Positions 15,524 to 23,675 are shown, numbered from the stretch's first letter. The stretch is DNA of 64,000 nt from Flavobacterium proteolyticum (GCF_015223105.1 NZ_JADFTZ010000003.1:238735-302734); one strand, 5' to 3'. The notes: a model not told the origin generated them from the sequence alone. Numbers and translations: made by a program.

Positions 15524-17605
15524 ATGGAAAATCTGCTGATATATTTCCTAAAAGCAAACGGACTCATCATTTTATTTTATTTGATGTACGTGCTATTCCT
15601 TCGCAAAGAAACCTTTTTTGTTTCCAATCGTTGGTATTTAATTAGTGGGTTAATTTTATCCTTGATTTTACCTTTAATTACATTTACGAAAATCATTTGG
15701 GTAGAACCAACGCCTATTCCAGAATTCTATGAAGAAGTAATTCCTCTGACAAACAATGTTATTGAAGTTCCTATTCAAGAAACTCCATTGGACTGGTCGT
15801 TGATTCTAACAACAGCTTATGCAGTAATTTCAATACTAATCGTAATGAAAATCACCTTGGAATTGGTTTCCTTCTTCAATAAAATCAGAAAACATCAAAA
15901 GCAAAAAGAATCCGATTTCACTTTAATTCATTCCGACACAACAGAAAATCCATTTTCATTCTTTCATTACATTGTAATTAATCCGAATCGCTTTTCTAAA
16001 GAAGAATTCCAACATATTTTAACCCACGAAAGTATTCATGTGAAGCAAAAGCATTCTATTGATGTTTTACTTTCAAAACTGTTTTGTGCCTTATTTTGGG
16101 CAAACCCAATGATTTGGTTGTATCGAAAAGCCATACTTCAAAACTTAGAATTTATTGCCGATAGCGAAACTTTTCAACAAATAGAAAACAAATACGAATA
16201 TCAAAGAACCTTATTAAAAGTAGTGACTCATCAACACGACTTAAGTATTACCAATCAATTTTATCAATCATTAATCAAAAAACGAATCGTTATGTTACAC
16301 ACAAATCAATCAAACAAAAGAAATGTTTGGAAGTATGCCACCATTCTTCCGCTATTAGTAGGTTTCATGTTATTATTTCAAATTGAAACGGTGGCGCAAG
16401 TTAAAGAAGTTGTAATTTCAAAATCAGTAACAAATCAAATTGTTGAATTTATAATTGATAAAAATACAACAGATGAAAAAATAAAAGCAGAATCTGAAGT
16501 ATTAAAAAAAGAATATGGTGTCGATCTTAAAATTTCAAAAATTAAACGAAATGTAAAGAACGAAATTATCGCTTTAGAAGCAAAATTTGAAGATATTGAT
16601 AAAACTACGGGAAAAATTTCGATCAAGGGTGAAGATCCTATTGAACCAATTCGCTTTTTCAAAGAATTAAAAGCAAACGGAAAAGGCAAGATGGGTTTTG
16701 ATAGAAATAATATTTCAACAGTCTTTGCTAAAATGCAATCTGGAGATGAAAATCAAACTATCAAAATTAAAAAATCTGATACTGATGAAACAATTTACAT
16801 CATTAATGGAAAAGAATATTCGAAAGAAGAAATGAAAGACAAAATCGTTGAATTAGATGGTGCTATTGAAATAAATGAAGATGGTAAAACAGGAAAGAAA
16901 ATAATGGTTTTCAAAGGAAACTCATTTTTATCCAATGAACCTAATACTGTAATTTATCTTGATGATCAAATAATTTCTGAGGAAGAAATGAAAAAAATAG
17001 ACGCTGAAGTAATCAAATCGGTTGATGTAAAAAAAGGAAATATCAAAAAAGAAATCAAAATAGTAACTAAAAATTCTTCAGGGTTAACAGACGATACCGA
17101 AATTTATATTAATGGTAAAAAAGCGACAAAAGAAGAGTTAGACAAAATTGAAAGAGAAGAAATTGAATCGGTAAACGTTAACAACAATAACGGTAAAAAA
17201 TCAATTGAAATACAAAAGCGAAATATTAAAACAATTCAAGGAGGCTCATGGAAAGAAGTTGAAAGAGAAATGGAAATGAGTAAAGCAGAAATGGAAAAAG
17301 CCAAAGCAGAAATGGAAAAAGCTAAGGCGGAAATGGAACGAAATAAAAACACTAAAATAATTGAAACGGAAAATGGCAATCAATCTGTAATTTATGGCGG
17401 TAACAGGTTGAAAATTCCAGGCATACCAAGTGTTAAAATCGAAAATGGTAAACTAGATATTTATGTTAACGGAAAAAAACTTAAAAATGCAGAAGATTTT
17501 TTAACAATGAATCATGAAAAAATTTATTTTCTAGAAGTAACTGAAAAAGAAACAAATGAAAATAATATCGTTGTTGTAAAGAAAATTGAAGTCAAAACCA
17601 AATAA
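15524..17605 (+). CDS. BlaR1/MecR1-like M56 metallopeptidase sensor with plug-like repeats
   Basis: A 693-residue integral membrane protein. The N-terminal 300 residues have four hydrophobic segments (about 5-27, 37-57, 87-110, 265-287) and the M56 zinc motif HESIH at 168-172 with EFIADSE downstream. The rest is predicted periplasmic and lacks a penicillin-binding domain. Instead it has four degenerate repeats (about residues 424-466, 476-520, 526-570, 645-690) of the pattern IY-INGK-x-x-SKEE ... I-SV-V ... KK-I-I, like TonB plug-like repeats seen in other flavobacterial M56 proteins. Between repeats 3 and 4 lies the coiled-coil MEKAKAE repeat (about 580-605). The signal sensed is unknown. 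Confidence 0.85.
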   Translation: MENLLIYFLKANGLIILFYLMYVLFLRKETFFVSNRWYLISGLILSLILPLITFTKIIWVEPTPIPEFYEEVIPLTNNVIEVPIQETPLDWSLILTTAYAVISILIVMKITLELVSFFNKIRKHQKQKESDFTLIHSDTTENPFSFFHYIVINPNRFSKEEFQHILTHESIHVKQKHSIDVLLSKLFCALFWANPMIWLYRKAILQNLEFIADSETFQQIENKYEYQRTLLKVVTHQHDLSITNQFYQSLIKKRIVMLHTNQSNKRNVWKYATILPLLVGFMLLFQIETVAQVKEVVISKSVTNQIVEFIIDKNTTDEKIKAESEVLKKEYGVDLKISKIKRNVKNEIIALEAKFEDIDKTTGKISIKGEDPIEPIRFFKELKANGKGKMGFDRNNISTVFAKMQSGDENQTIKIKKSDTDETIYIINGKEYSKEEMKDKIVELDGAIEINEDGKTGKKIMVFKGNSFLSNEPNTVIYLDDQIISEEEMKKIDAEVIKSVDVKKGNIKKEIKIVTKNSSGLTDDTEIYINGKKATKEELDKIEREEIESVNVNNNNGKKSIEIQKRNIKTIQGGSWKEVEREMEMSKAEMEKAKAEMEKAKAEMERNKNTKIIETENGNQSVIYGGNRLKIPGIPSVKIENGKLDIYVNGKKLKNAEDFLTMNHEKIYFLEVTEKETNENNIVVVKKIEVKTK

Positions 17606-17607
17606 TC

Positions 17608-17638
17608 AAAAAATCCCGTTTCATTCGGGATTTTTTAT
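17608..17638 (+). terminator. terminator after the M56 sensor gene
   Basis: AATCCCG (17612-17618) and CGGGATT (17626-17632) with an A run before and T run after form a 7-11 base stem. Confidence 0.8.
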
Positions 17639-17643
17639 TTTTA

Positions 17644-17651
17644 TATATTTG
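17644..17651 (+). promoter_or_regulatory. -7 element of the 46-residue gene
   Basis: TATATTTG, exact match to TAnnTTTG, 14 bases before the ATG at 17666. Confidence 0.6.
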
Positions 17652-17665
17652 CCAAAAATTTAACC

Positions 17666-17806
17666 ATGTATAAATTACTTGCCAAACTCAACAAAGCCCT
17701 TTTACCCAGTTTTACCAAACAAGGTTTAGATCCTATTAAAGCTAAGAATTGGCAAAAAGTAGTTATAGCGTATCGTTATTGGGTTACGGTGAATTCCTTG
17801 GATTAA
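17666..17806 (+). CDS. conserved 46-residue basic protein, unknown function
   Basis: A short gene encoding a basic protein starting MYKLLAKLNKALLPSF and ending YRYWVTVNSLD. It has an exact -7 promoter element at the normal distance, sits directly downstream of a terminator, and resembles tiny flavobacterial proteins I recall with the pattern KLLAKLNK-LLPS-TKQ-LD; some databases mislabel such proteins as SsrA-binding. No domain can be assigned. Its stop overlaps the apt stop by four bases (convergent). Confidence 0.7.
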   Translation: MYKLLAKLNKALLPSFTKQGLDPIKAKNWQKVVIAYRYWVTVNSLD

Positions 17807-18315
17807 TAAGTTAAAGCAGCAAAAATCTCTTTATTTCCTAATTTTTCTCTTCCGTTTAAAAACGACAATTCCATTAAGAAATTTATTTGCACTATTTCGC
17901 CACCTAATTGCTCAACTAGCTCACAAACCGCTTTTGCAGTGCCTCCTGTCGCCAAAACATCATCGTGAATTAAAATCTTATCTCCGGGTTGAATCGCATC
18001 CACGTGCATTTCTAAAGTATCCGAACCATACTCCAATTCGTAAGAAGCGCTAATCGTATCAAAAGGTAATTTTTTAGGTTTACGAACCGGAATAAAACCT
18101 GCGTTTAACTTTTGTGCCAACAAAATTCCAAAGAAAAAACCGCGACTTTCCACTCCTATTACCTTATCAATTTTTTGATTTTGCAACGAATTAGCTAATG
18201 TTTCTAAGCAAAAAGCAGTTGCTTCAGGTGAAATTAATAACGGAGTTATGTCTTTAAAACCAATTCCTGGTTTTGGAAAATCTTGAATATCACGGATATA
18301 GTCTTGTAAGTTCAT
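17803..18315 (-). CDS. apt: adenine phosphoribosyltransferase
   Basis: A 170-residue type I phosphoribosyltransferase that makes AMP from adenine and PRPP in purine salvage. It has the N-terminal APRT motif IRDIQDFPKPGIGFKDITPL, VIGVESRGFFFG, and the PRPP loop ILIHDDVLATGGTA. Length and order of motifs are standard. Cytoplasmic. It ends tail-to-tail with the 46-residue gene and is divergent from the tRNA-Arg gene. Confidence 0.96.
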   Translation of the reverse strand: MNLQDYIRDIQDFPKPGIGFKDITPLLISPEATAFCLETLANSLQNQKIDKVIGVESRGFFFGILLAQKLNAGFIPVRKPKKLPFDTISASYELEYGSDTLEMHVDAIQPGDKILIHDDVLATGGTAKAVCELVEQLGGEIVQINFLMELSFLNGREKLGNKEIFAALTY

Positions 18316-18343
18316 TTTTATTTACTTTTTTTCTTGTTAGGGT

Positions 18344-18373
18344 TTGCAATTTACACAAATATATCTATATTTG
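18344..18373 (+). promoter_or_regulatory. promoter of tRNA-Arg
   Basis: A -33 TTG at 18344-18346, a 19-base spacer and the -7 element TATATTTG at 18366-18373, 13 bases before the tRNA 5' end, give a complete flavobacterial promoter. Confidence 0.7.
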
Positions 18374-18386
18374 CACTCACAAAATC

Positions 18387-18460
18387 GGCCTCGTGGCGCA
18401 ACTGAATAGCGCATCTGATTACGGCTCAGAAGGTTACTGGTTTGAATCCAGTCGAGGTCA
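18387..18460 (+). tRNA. tRNA-Arg (anticodon ACG)
   Basis: Acceptor GGCCTCG pairs with CGAGGTC (one G-T), discriminator A at 18460. The anticodon stem TCTGA/TCAGA encloses loop TTACGGC, giving anticodon ACG; the T arm CTGG-TTTGAAT-CCAG is intact. The A34 would be deaminated to inosine. The 3' CCA is not encoded, so it must be added after transcription. Confidence 0.95.
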
Positions 18461-18462
18461 CT

Positions 18463-18490
18463 AAAGCTCTGCAACTGCAGGGCTTTTTTA
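18463..18490. terminator. terminator between tRNA-Arg and the NUDIX gene
   Basis: AAAGCTCTGC (18463-18472) and GCAGGGCTTT (18477-18486) pair with one wobble, loop AACT, followed by T; it serves both convergent transcripts. Confidence 0.75.
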
Positions 18491-19000
18491 TTTTAAATAC
18501 TTTTCTCTTATTACTTTTCGTATCGAAACAAAACCGATCTTGTCTAAGTCAATTTCCGAACGTTTTACCCAAATTAATTCCTGAATTTCGTCTTCTGCTT
18601 CCACTTTGATAATATCGGAAGTTAATTGACATTCGTAAAAAATATCCATTGTTTTATAAGGAACATTTTTGTATAAATAATTATTCGGTGAAGTCGTTAC
18701 ATACTTTAAATCCGAAACCTGCAAATTCAATCCCAACTCCTCTCTAATCTCTCTACAAGCCGCTTCTTCAGCTGTTTCATTTGGGTCGATGAATCCGCCT
18801 GGTAAATCCCATTTTCCTTTATCTGGGTCCACATTTCTAACTGTAAACAACACTTTGTCTTCAAAAGTAAAAACAAGCGCTACAGCCGCCGCAATATTAT
18901 GATAATAAGTAAACTCACAATCCTCACATAAAAACCGACGATTATCAGGAAATGTAAAATGCGTTGAGGCACAACTTGGGCAAAATTTGAAAAAACTCAT
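18488..19000 (-). CDS. NUDIX hydrolase with N-terminal zinc ribbon
   Basis: A 170-residue protein. An N-terminal zinc ribbon (CPSCASTHF and CEDC, residues 7-10 and 26-29) precedes a Nudix domain whose box GGFIDPNETAEEAACREIREELGL is complete (quoted in two halves: GGFIDPNETAEEAA and CREIREELGL). The ribbon-plus-Nudix layout is like small NudC-like enzymes, but the NADH-pyrophosphatase SQPWPFPxS motif is absent, so the substrate is unknown. Its 5' leader is made of six TGATTAG repeats behind a -7 element at 19052-19059. Confidence 0.88.
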   Translation of the reverse strand: MSFFKFCPSCASTHFTFPDNRRFLCEDCEFTYYHNIAAAVALVFTFEDKVLFTVRNVDPDKGKWDLPGGFIDPNETAEEAACREIREELGLNLQVSDLKYVTTSPNNYLYKNVPYKTMDIFYECQLTSDIIKVEAEDEIQELIWVKRSEIDLDKIGFVSIRKVIREKYLK

Positions 19001-19007
19001 TTTTAAA

Positions 19008-19049
19008 TGATTAGTGATTAGTGATTAGTGATTAGTGATTAGTGATTAG
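19008..19049. repeat. six tandem copies of TGATTAG
   Basis: A perfect 7-base tandem array (42 bases) that forms nearly the whole 5' leader of the NUDIX gene on the minus strand, ending eight bases from its start codon. Confidence 0.97.
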
Positions 19050-19051
19050 TG

Positions 19052-19059
19052 CAAATTTA
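19052..19059 (-). promoter_or_regulatory. -7 element of the NUDIX gene between two repeat arrays
   Basis: Minus-strand TAAATTTG is an exact TAnnTTTG match. It lies between the TGATTAG array (its leader) and the TTTTTAC array (which would contain its -33 region). Confidence 0.5.
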
Positions 19060-19144
19060 CTTTTTACTTTTTACTTTTTACTTTTTACTTTTTACTTTTT
19101 ACTTTTTACTTTTTACTTTTTACTTTTTACTTTTTACTTTTTAC
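19056..19144. repeat. twelve tandem copies of TTTTTAC
   Basis: A perfect heptanucleotide array from 19061 to 19144, preceded by a partial TTTAC. It separates the -7 elements of the divergent NUDIX and glycosyltransferase genes; both predicted -33 regions fall inside it. Reading through it as protein gives only a meaningless phenylalanine/leucine repeat. Confidence 0.97.
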
Positions 19145-19152
19145 TTAATACC

Positions 19153-19160
19153 TATATTTG
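19153..19160 (+). promoter_or_regulatory. -7 element of the glycosyltransferase gene (leaderless transcript likely)
   Basis: TATATTTG, exact TAnnTTTG match, ends only four bases before the ATG at 19165, so transcription probably starts at or next to the start codon. Confidence 0.6.
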
Positions 19161-19164
19161 TCAC

Positions 19165-20379
19165 ATGAAGCATTTAGTCATTATTGGAGCCGTTTGGCCA
19201 GAACCTACATCAACAGCAGCCGGAAGTAGAATGTTGCAAATCATTTCATTGTTTCAAAAGCAAAACTATGAAATCACGTTTCTGTGTTCGGCTATGCCAT
19301 CTGATTTCTCTTTTGATTTAAGTATCATTTCAGTTAAAACGCAAGCGATTCAATTAAATGACAGTTCGTTCGATAGTCTCATCAAAGAATTAAATCCCGA
19401 TGTTGTACTTTTTGACCGTTTCATGATAGAAGAACAATATGGATGGCGAGTGATGGAAAACTGTCCGAATGCCTTACGAATTTTAGACACAGAAGATTTA
19501 CATTTTTTAAGAAAAGCCAGAGAAGTAGCCTTCAAACAAAATCGTGAATTAGTTTTTGAAGATTATATTTCCGATATTTTCAAACGCGAAATGGCATCGA
19601 TTTACAGATGTGATTTGACGTTGTTGATTTCAGAATACGAAATGCAATTGGCTACTGAAACGTTTAAAATTGAAACTTCACTTCTATATTATTTACCTTT
19701 TTTATCAGAAGAAATTCTAACAAGTATTCCTTCATTTGAAGAGCGAAACCATTTTATCAGTATAGGAAACTTTTTGCATGAACCTAATTGGCAAACCGTT
19801 TTACAATTGAAAAAACATTGGAAATTTATCAAAAAACAACTTCCCGAAGCCGAACTTCATGTTTATGGTGCATATGTTTCGGAAAAAGCCAAACAATTGC
19901 ATAACGAAAAAGAAGGCTTTTTAATTAAAGGAAGAGCTGAAAGTGTCGTTGATGTTTATTCAAAAGCAAAAGTGTTGTTAGCGCCAATTCCTTACGGAGC
20001 AGGTTTGAAAGGCAAATTGTTTGAAGCCATGCAATTAGGATTACCTTCTGTAACTACAAAAATGGGTGCCGAAGGAATGAATGGAGTTTTAGATTGGAAC
20101 GGATTTATTTCTTCCGATGAAAATGATTTTATTGAGAAAGCAGTCGAATTGTATAACGATAAATCGCTTTGGGAAACCGCTCAAAAAAACGGTTATGAAA
20201 TCATTGAAAAACGTTTCAAAAATAAATTATATGAAACTGATTTTATGAATAGAATTGATGAACTTAAAATGGATTTAAAATCACATAGAAACCAAAACTT
20301 CTTCGGACAAATCTTGCAACATCAAAGTCTACAAAGCACAAAGTACATGAGCAAATGGATTGAAACTAAGAACAAATAG
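19165..20379 (+). CDS. glycosyltransferase, GT4-like
   Basis: A 404-residue cytoplasmic GT-B type enzyme. The N-terminal half begins KHLVIIGAVWPEPTSTAAG and the C-terminal donor-binding half carries ISIGNFLHEPNW, KAKVLLAPIPYGAGLKGK and the E-x7-E-like region LFEAMQLGLPSVTTKMGAEG. It likely adds a sugar from a nucleotide donor to a surface polysaccharide or other acceptor; specificity is unknown and no polysaccharide cluster surrounds it. The ATG at 19165 is chosen because the open frame upstream is only the TTTTTAC array. Confidence 0.85.
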   Translation: MKHLVIIGAVWPEPTSTAAGSRMLQIISLFQKQNYEITFLCSAMPSDFSFDLSIISVKTQAIQLNDSSFDSLIKELNPDVVLFDRFMIEEQYGWRVMENCPNALRILDTEDLHFLRKAREVAFKQNRELVFEDYISDIFKREMASIYRCDLTLLISEYEMQLATETFKIETSLLYYLPFLSEEILTSIPSFEERNHFISIGNFLHEPNWQTVLQLKKHWKFIKKQLPEAELHVYGAYVSEKAKQLHNEKEGFLIKGRAESVVDVYSKAKVLLAPIPYGAGLKGKLFEAMQLGLPSVTTKMGAEGMNGVLDWNGFISSDENDFIEKAVELYNDKSLWETAQKNGYEIIEKRFKNKLYETDFMNRIDELKMDLKSHRNQNFFGQILQHQSLQSTKYMSKWIETKNK

Positions 20380-20560
20380 TAAGAGCAAGAGCAAAAACAA
20401 AATTTAAAATTGAGACAAAAATTTAAAACATATAAGTCATATAAGTAAAAAGAAGTAAACATAACGCTGAATAAAGTTCATATTAGGCTTTAAAGATTAT
20501 TTTCAAATTTCTTAAATCTGTGTTCCAAAAACCTGAAACCCGAAACTTGAAAACATATAA

Positions 20561-21142
20561 TTACCCATGAATAGTTTCTGATTTTCCGTAACTCGCAATT
20601 ACTTCTGCTTCAAATTCTAACCATTCTTCCCAACGTTTTTTAACGTCGTAACCTTCTTCTGCTAATTCGTGAGCAAATTGTAAAAATGAAGTGTAATGAT
20701 TGGCTTCTGAAATCATTAACTCACGATAAAATTTTGCTAATTCTTCGTCTTTTATATTATCAGAAAGTACTTTGAAACGTTCGCAACTTCTAGCTTCAAT
20801 CATGGCAGCGAATAACATTCGTTCCACAATTAAATGCTTGCGATTTCCGGGTTTCATGAATTTGAATAAATCGTTTACATAACTATCTTTTCGTTCACGT
20901 CCTAAAACCCAACCACGCGCTTTGATAATTTCATGTACTTGCTCAAAATGATCTAATTCTTCCTTAGCAATTGAAGTTAACTCGGTAGTAATTTCTGTAA
21001 ATTCAGGCAACAAATTAATTAACATCATTGCGTTTGATGCTGCTTTGATTTCGCACCAAGCATGATCGGTTAGAATTTCTTCTAAATTTCCTTCTGCTAT
21101 GTTGGCCCATCTTGGGTCGGTTGGTAATTTTAAACGAAACAT
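20561..21142 (-). CDS. miaE: tRNA-(2-methylthio-N6-isopentenyl-adenosine) hydroxylase MiaE
   Basis: A 193-residue diiron hydroxylase acting on modified A37 of tRNA. The four-helix ferritin-like fold shows metal ligands in HAWCEIKAAS, KEELDHFEQVHEI, MIEARSCERF and MISEANHYTSF (E, E-x2-H, E, E-x2-H). Length is typical. Its 5' leader contains five AAGTGAA-type heptamers (on the minus strand TTCACTT), ending five bases before the ATG. The 180 bases downstream hold only low-complexity A-rich sequence and no gene. Confidence 0.92.
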   Translation of the reverse strand: MFRLKLPTDPRWANIAEGNLEEILTDHAWCEIKAASNAMMLINLLPEFTEITTELTSIAKEELDHFEQVHEIIKARGWVLGRERKDSYVNDLFKFMKPGNRKHLIVERMLFAAMIEARSCERFKVLSDNIKDEELAKFYRELMISEANHYTSFLQFAHELAEEGYDVKKRWEEWLEFEAEVIASYGKSETIHG

Positions 21143-21147
21143 AATTT

Positions 21148-21186
21148 AAGTGAAAAGTGAAAAGTAAAAAGTGAAAAGTGAAAAGT
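21148..21186. repeat. five tandem AAGTGAA heptamers in the miaE leader
   Basis: Units at 21148, 21155, 21162 (variant AAGTAAA), 21169 and 21176 plus a partial unit. The opposite strand reads TTCACTT, closely related to the TTTTTAC array near 19100. Confidence 0.9.
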
Positions 21187-21230
21187 TGATTTTGACAACT
21201 TTAAAACTATTACTTAAAAAATTAATATTA

Positions 21231-21238
21231 CAAAATTA
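21231..21238 (-). promoter_or_regulatory. possible -7 element of miaE
   Basis: Minus-strand TAATTTTG fits TAnnTTTG. The leader would be about 85 bases, with a small hairpin (21182-21202) and the heptamers. The menC stop is just upstream. Confidence 0.4.
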
Positions 21239-21244
21239 TTGTAT

Positions 21245-22294
21245 TTAAAGTGAAATTCCTAAATTAGAAATATCCCATTGTTTATTAACATTATACTGAA
21301 TATGTCCGTTTTCAATTTCTAATGGACAATCGAAGTTATTCGTATACAAACCACCTGTTCCTAAACCTTGTGGCATTTGATTATTTAAGGTGTAAGTAAA
21401 TTGGGTAATCGCATTTAATCCGATGTTACTTTCTAATGCGGAAGTAATCCACCAACCGATATTTAAACTTTCTGCTATCGAAATCCATTCTAAAGTTCCT
21501 TTAAAACCACCAACTAAACTTGGCTTTAAAATGATGTATTGGGGTTGAATTTTTTCTAGCAATTTTCGCTTATTTTCCATTCCAAAAACACCAATTAGTT
21601 CTTCATCTAATGCAATAGGAAAAGGTGTTTGTTGGCAAAGCAATTTCATCTCTTGGATTTGATTTGCGTTAATTGGCTGCTCAATACTATGTAATTTAAA
21701 TTCAGCTAATTGATTTAATTTACTTAAAGCTTCTTTTGAATCAAAAGCACCATTAGCATCAACTCGAATTTCAATGGTGTTAGCATCAAAATTTTGGCGA
21801 ATAAATCGCAACAATCCCAATTCTTTTTCAAAATCAATCGCACCAATTTTTAGTTTGATACACGAAAATCCTTGTGCTAATTTTTCTTCGATTTGGGTTT
21901 TCATGAAGTGCTCCTCGCCCATCCAAACCAAACCGTTAATCAACATATTTTTTGTACCCGTTGTGAATTCCGAAGGAAATAAATCGAAAGGTGTTTTAGA
22001 TTGCAACGACAAAAACGCCATTTCTACTCCAAACTGAATCGAAGGAAACTCGATCAATTCGTCCCATATTTTATCTTTACCTAAATGAATGTTTTGGCAA
22101 ACCCATTGTAGTTTTTCCTCATAATCAGGTCGGTCATCTATGGAAAGGGTTCGTAAAATACCACATTCCCCTATTCCAATTTTACCCTTTTCTTCAAAGA
22201 TTAAAAACCAAGTTTCTTTCTCCGTCATTACCCCACGAGAAGTCCCGCTTGGACGTTTGAAATTGAGGATGTATTTTTTGTAGGTTGCTTTCAT
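21245..22294 (-). CDS. menC: o-succinylbenzoate synthase
   Basis: A 349-residue enolase-superfamily enzyme that dehydrates SHCHC to o-succinylbenzoate in menaquinone synthesis. The catalytic pattern is visible: SCIKLKIG (KxK), RVDANGAF and EQP and ALDEEL (D, E, D metal ligands), and IILKPSLVGG (second lysine). The ATG at 22294 is chosen since the ten codons upstream are not family-like. It is the last men gene of the cluster, after menB and menA. Confidence 0.93.
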   Translation of the reverse strand: MKATYKKYILNFKRPSGTSRGVMTEKETWFLIFEEKGKIGIGECGILRTLSIDDRPDYEEKLQWVCQNIHLGKDKIWDELIEFPSIQFGVEMAFLSLQSKTPFDLFPSEFTTGTKNMLINGLVWMGEEHFMKTQIEEKLAQGFSCIKLKIGAIDFEKELGLLRFIRQNFDANTIEIRVDANGAFDSKEALSKLNQLAEFKLHSIEQPINANQIQEMKLLCQQTPFPIALDEELIGVFGMENKRKLLEKIQPQYIILKPSLVGGFKGTLEWISIAESLNIGWWITSALESNIGLNAITQFTYTLNNQMPQGLGTGGLYTNNFDCPLEIENGHIQYNVNKQWDISNLGISL

Positions 22295-22373
22295 ATTCAA
22301 GTGCAAGAGCAAATTCAAGAACAAATTTCAAAGTTTGAAGTTGATTTTTGTACTTGAACTTGTTATTGATATT

Positions 22374-23570
22374 TTATTCTAAAATTCTCAAGATTTTCTT
22401 GAAGTTGTCGGTTGGTAATCCGTGTTTTTCAAAAGCTGTGAAATCGGATTTCGTTTGCGCTATCCAGGTTTTCCCATTGGATAAGCTTTCGTGAGCATAT
22501 TTTTTGTGGATGTTTTTAGTTTCTGAAATTCTGTCAGTAAACAAATAAACGTGGGCTAAATTCAACTGAAAATGGATTTCGGATGAATTTAATTTTAAAC
22601 CTTTGTTATAGGTTTCTTCGGCTTTTGTGAACTGTTTTGAATACAGATAATAATCTCCTAAAATGCGATAATCGAGATAAGTTGCTCTATTTTTAGCAAA
22701 CATTTCGGTGGAAATAATCGAAATCGCTTCTTCATAATTTCCTTTTTGAAAAGCTGAATTTGATTGGTCTCGAATGATATCATAATACGCTTTTACTTCT
22801 CCCGTTCCTTTTAAACTTTCTTCTGTAAGCTTTTCAATAACGCTAGTTCGCTCTACAGCTAAAAGTTGAGCATATTCTCTATACGTGTACTTTTTACTGA
22901 TATTTTCAATAAAAGCAGCATAAAACGCCTCTTTTTTGGTCAATTTTGAAACAACTGGAAGCTTTTTAGCCAAGTTTAAAATTTCATTTTTAGTGATTTT
23001 ATCCCAACCTCTGCTCGCTTTATAATCGACCCAAGGCACAACTTCTAAAACAATTTTTTGATTCATGACCCAATTTTGGCTTTCAAATCCGAACCATAAA
23101 TTAGGTAAATTGGTCAGACATAAAGAAGATGAAGAAATCAACTTAGCATCTTTGCTTACCTTTTCTTTTTGTTCCCAACACGCTCTATCGGTTTTACCTT
23201 CTTTTAAAAATAAATTGGCAGAATTCGCTTCTTGAAACAAAGCAAACGTACATTTATCATCACCTGAAATAGCTGATGTTAAATGAATCGCCCCAGCAGT
23301 TCCTTGACTAATTCCCGTAGGATCGGGAATGGCTTTTAACACCGAAACCAAACTAGAAGTCAATTTCTGATTTTCATCTAAAACCGTAATTCGGTAAACA
23401 AATTCTGTGGTTCCAACAGGCAAATCCTCTGTTTTGATTAAAGCGCGTTTTCCGGCTGAAAGCGTTATTTCTTTTGTGGTTGCGCGTTCTTTATCCCAAA
23501 AACCATCTTTCTGAGAAAAACTAAATACTGAAAACAATAAGGCTGATGCGAAGTAAAAAAGTTTATTCAT
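22374..23570 (-). CDS. secreted protein with C-terminal TPR repeats, unknown function
   Basis: A 398-residue protein with a signal peptide (MNKLFYFASALLFSVFSFSQ). The N-terminal 180 residues are beta-rich with two cysteines and no recognised domain; residues about 270-360 contain TPR-like helices (SAFQKGNYEEAISIIS, YSKQFTKAEETYNKGLKL, IHFQLNLAHVYLFT). Probably periplasmic or outer-membrane associated and involved in protein contacts. It lies inside the men cluster but nothing ties it to quinone synthesis. Confidence 0.75.
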   Translation of the reverse strand: MNKLFYFASALLFSVFSFSQKDGFWDKERATTKEITLSAGKRALIKTEDLPVGTTEFVYRITVLDENQKLTSSLVSVLKAIPDPTGISQGTAGAIHLTSAISGDDKCTFALFQEANSANLFLKEGKTDRACWEQKEKVSKDAKLISSSSLCLTNLPNLWFGFESQNWVMNQKIVLEVVPWVDYKASRGWDKITKNEILNLAKKLPVVSKLTKKEAFYAAFIENISKKYTYREYAQLLAVERTSVIEKLTEESLKGTGEVKAYYDIIRDQSNSAFQKGNYEEAISIISTEMFAKNRATYLDYRILGDYYLYSKQFTKAEETYNKGLKLNSSEIHFQLNLAHVYLFTDRISETKNIHKKYAHESLSNGKTWIAQTKSDFTAFEKHGLPTDNFKKILRILE

Positions 23571-23675
23571 TAATTTTTATTTTTTTAAACACAAATTGCA
23601 CAAATTTTCACCAATTAGAAGAGTAAAATCTATGTATCTATGTGTTTAATACAGATTCCAATTTTTGTACCAAAT

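Noticed and set aside
16435..16689. Minus-strand open frame inside the M56 gene
   Set aside because: Antisense shadow of a well supported gene, with no promoter or family features.
15163..17605. A beta-lactam resistance operon
   Set aside because: The BlaI/M56 pair has no penicillin-binding sensor domain and no adjacent beta-lactamase gene; the serine hydrolase at 32487 is far away and of general type.
18273..18464. Plus-strand open frame over the apt start and tRNA-Arg
   Set aside because: It reads through a clear tRNA gene and promoter; no protein-like features.
19008..19144. Possible CRISPR array
   Set aside because: The units are contiguous 7-mers without spacers and no cas genes are present.
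19042..19164. N-terminal extension of the glycosyltransferase reading FTFYFLL repeats
   Set aside because: It is only the translation of the TTTTTAC array; a -7 promoter element and a good ATG lie after it.
20380..20560. A gene in the 180-base gap before miaE
   Set aside because: Only A-rich low-complexity sequence with short imperfect AGAGCAA-like words; no credible frame or hairpin terminator.
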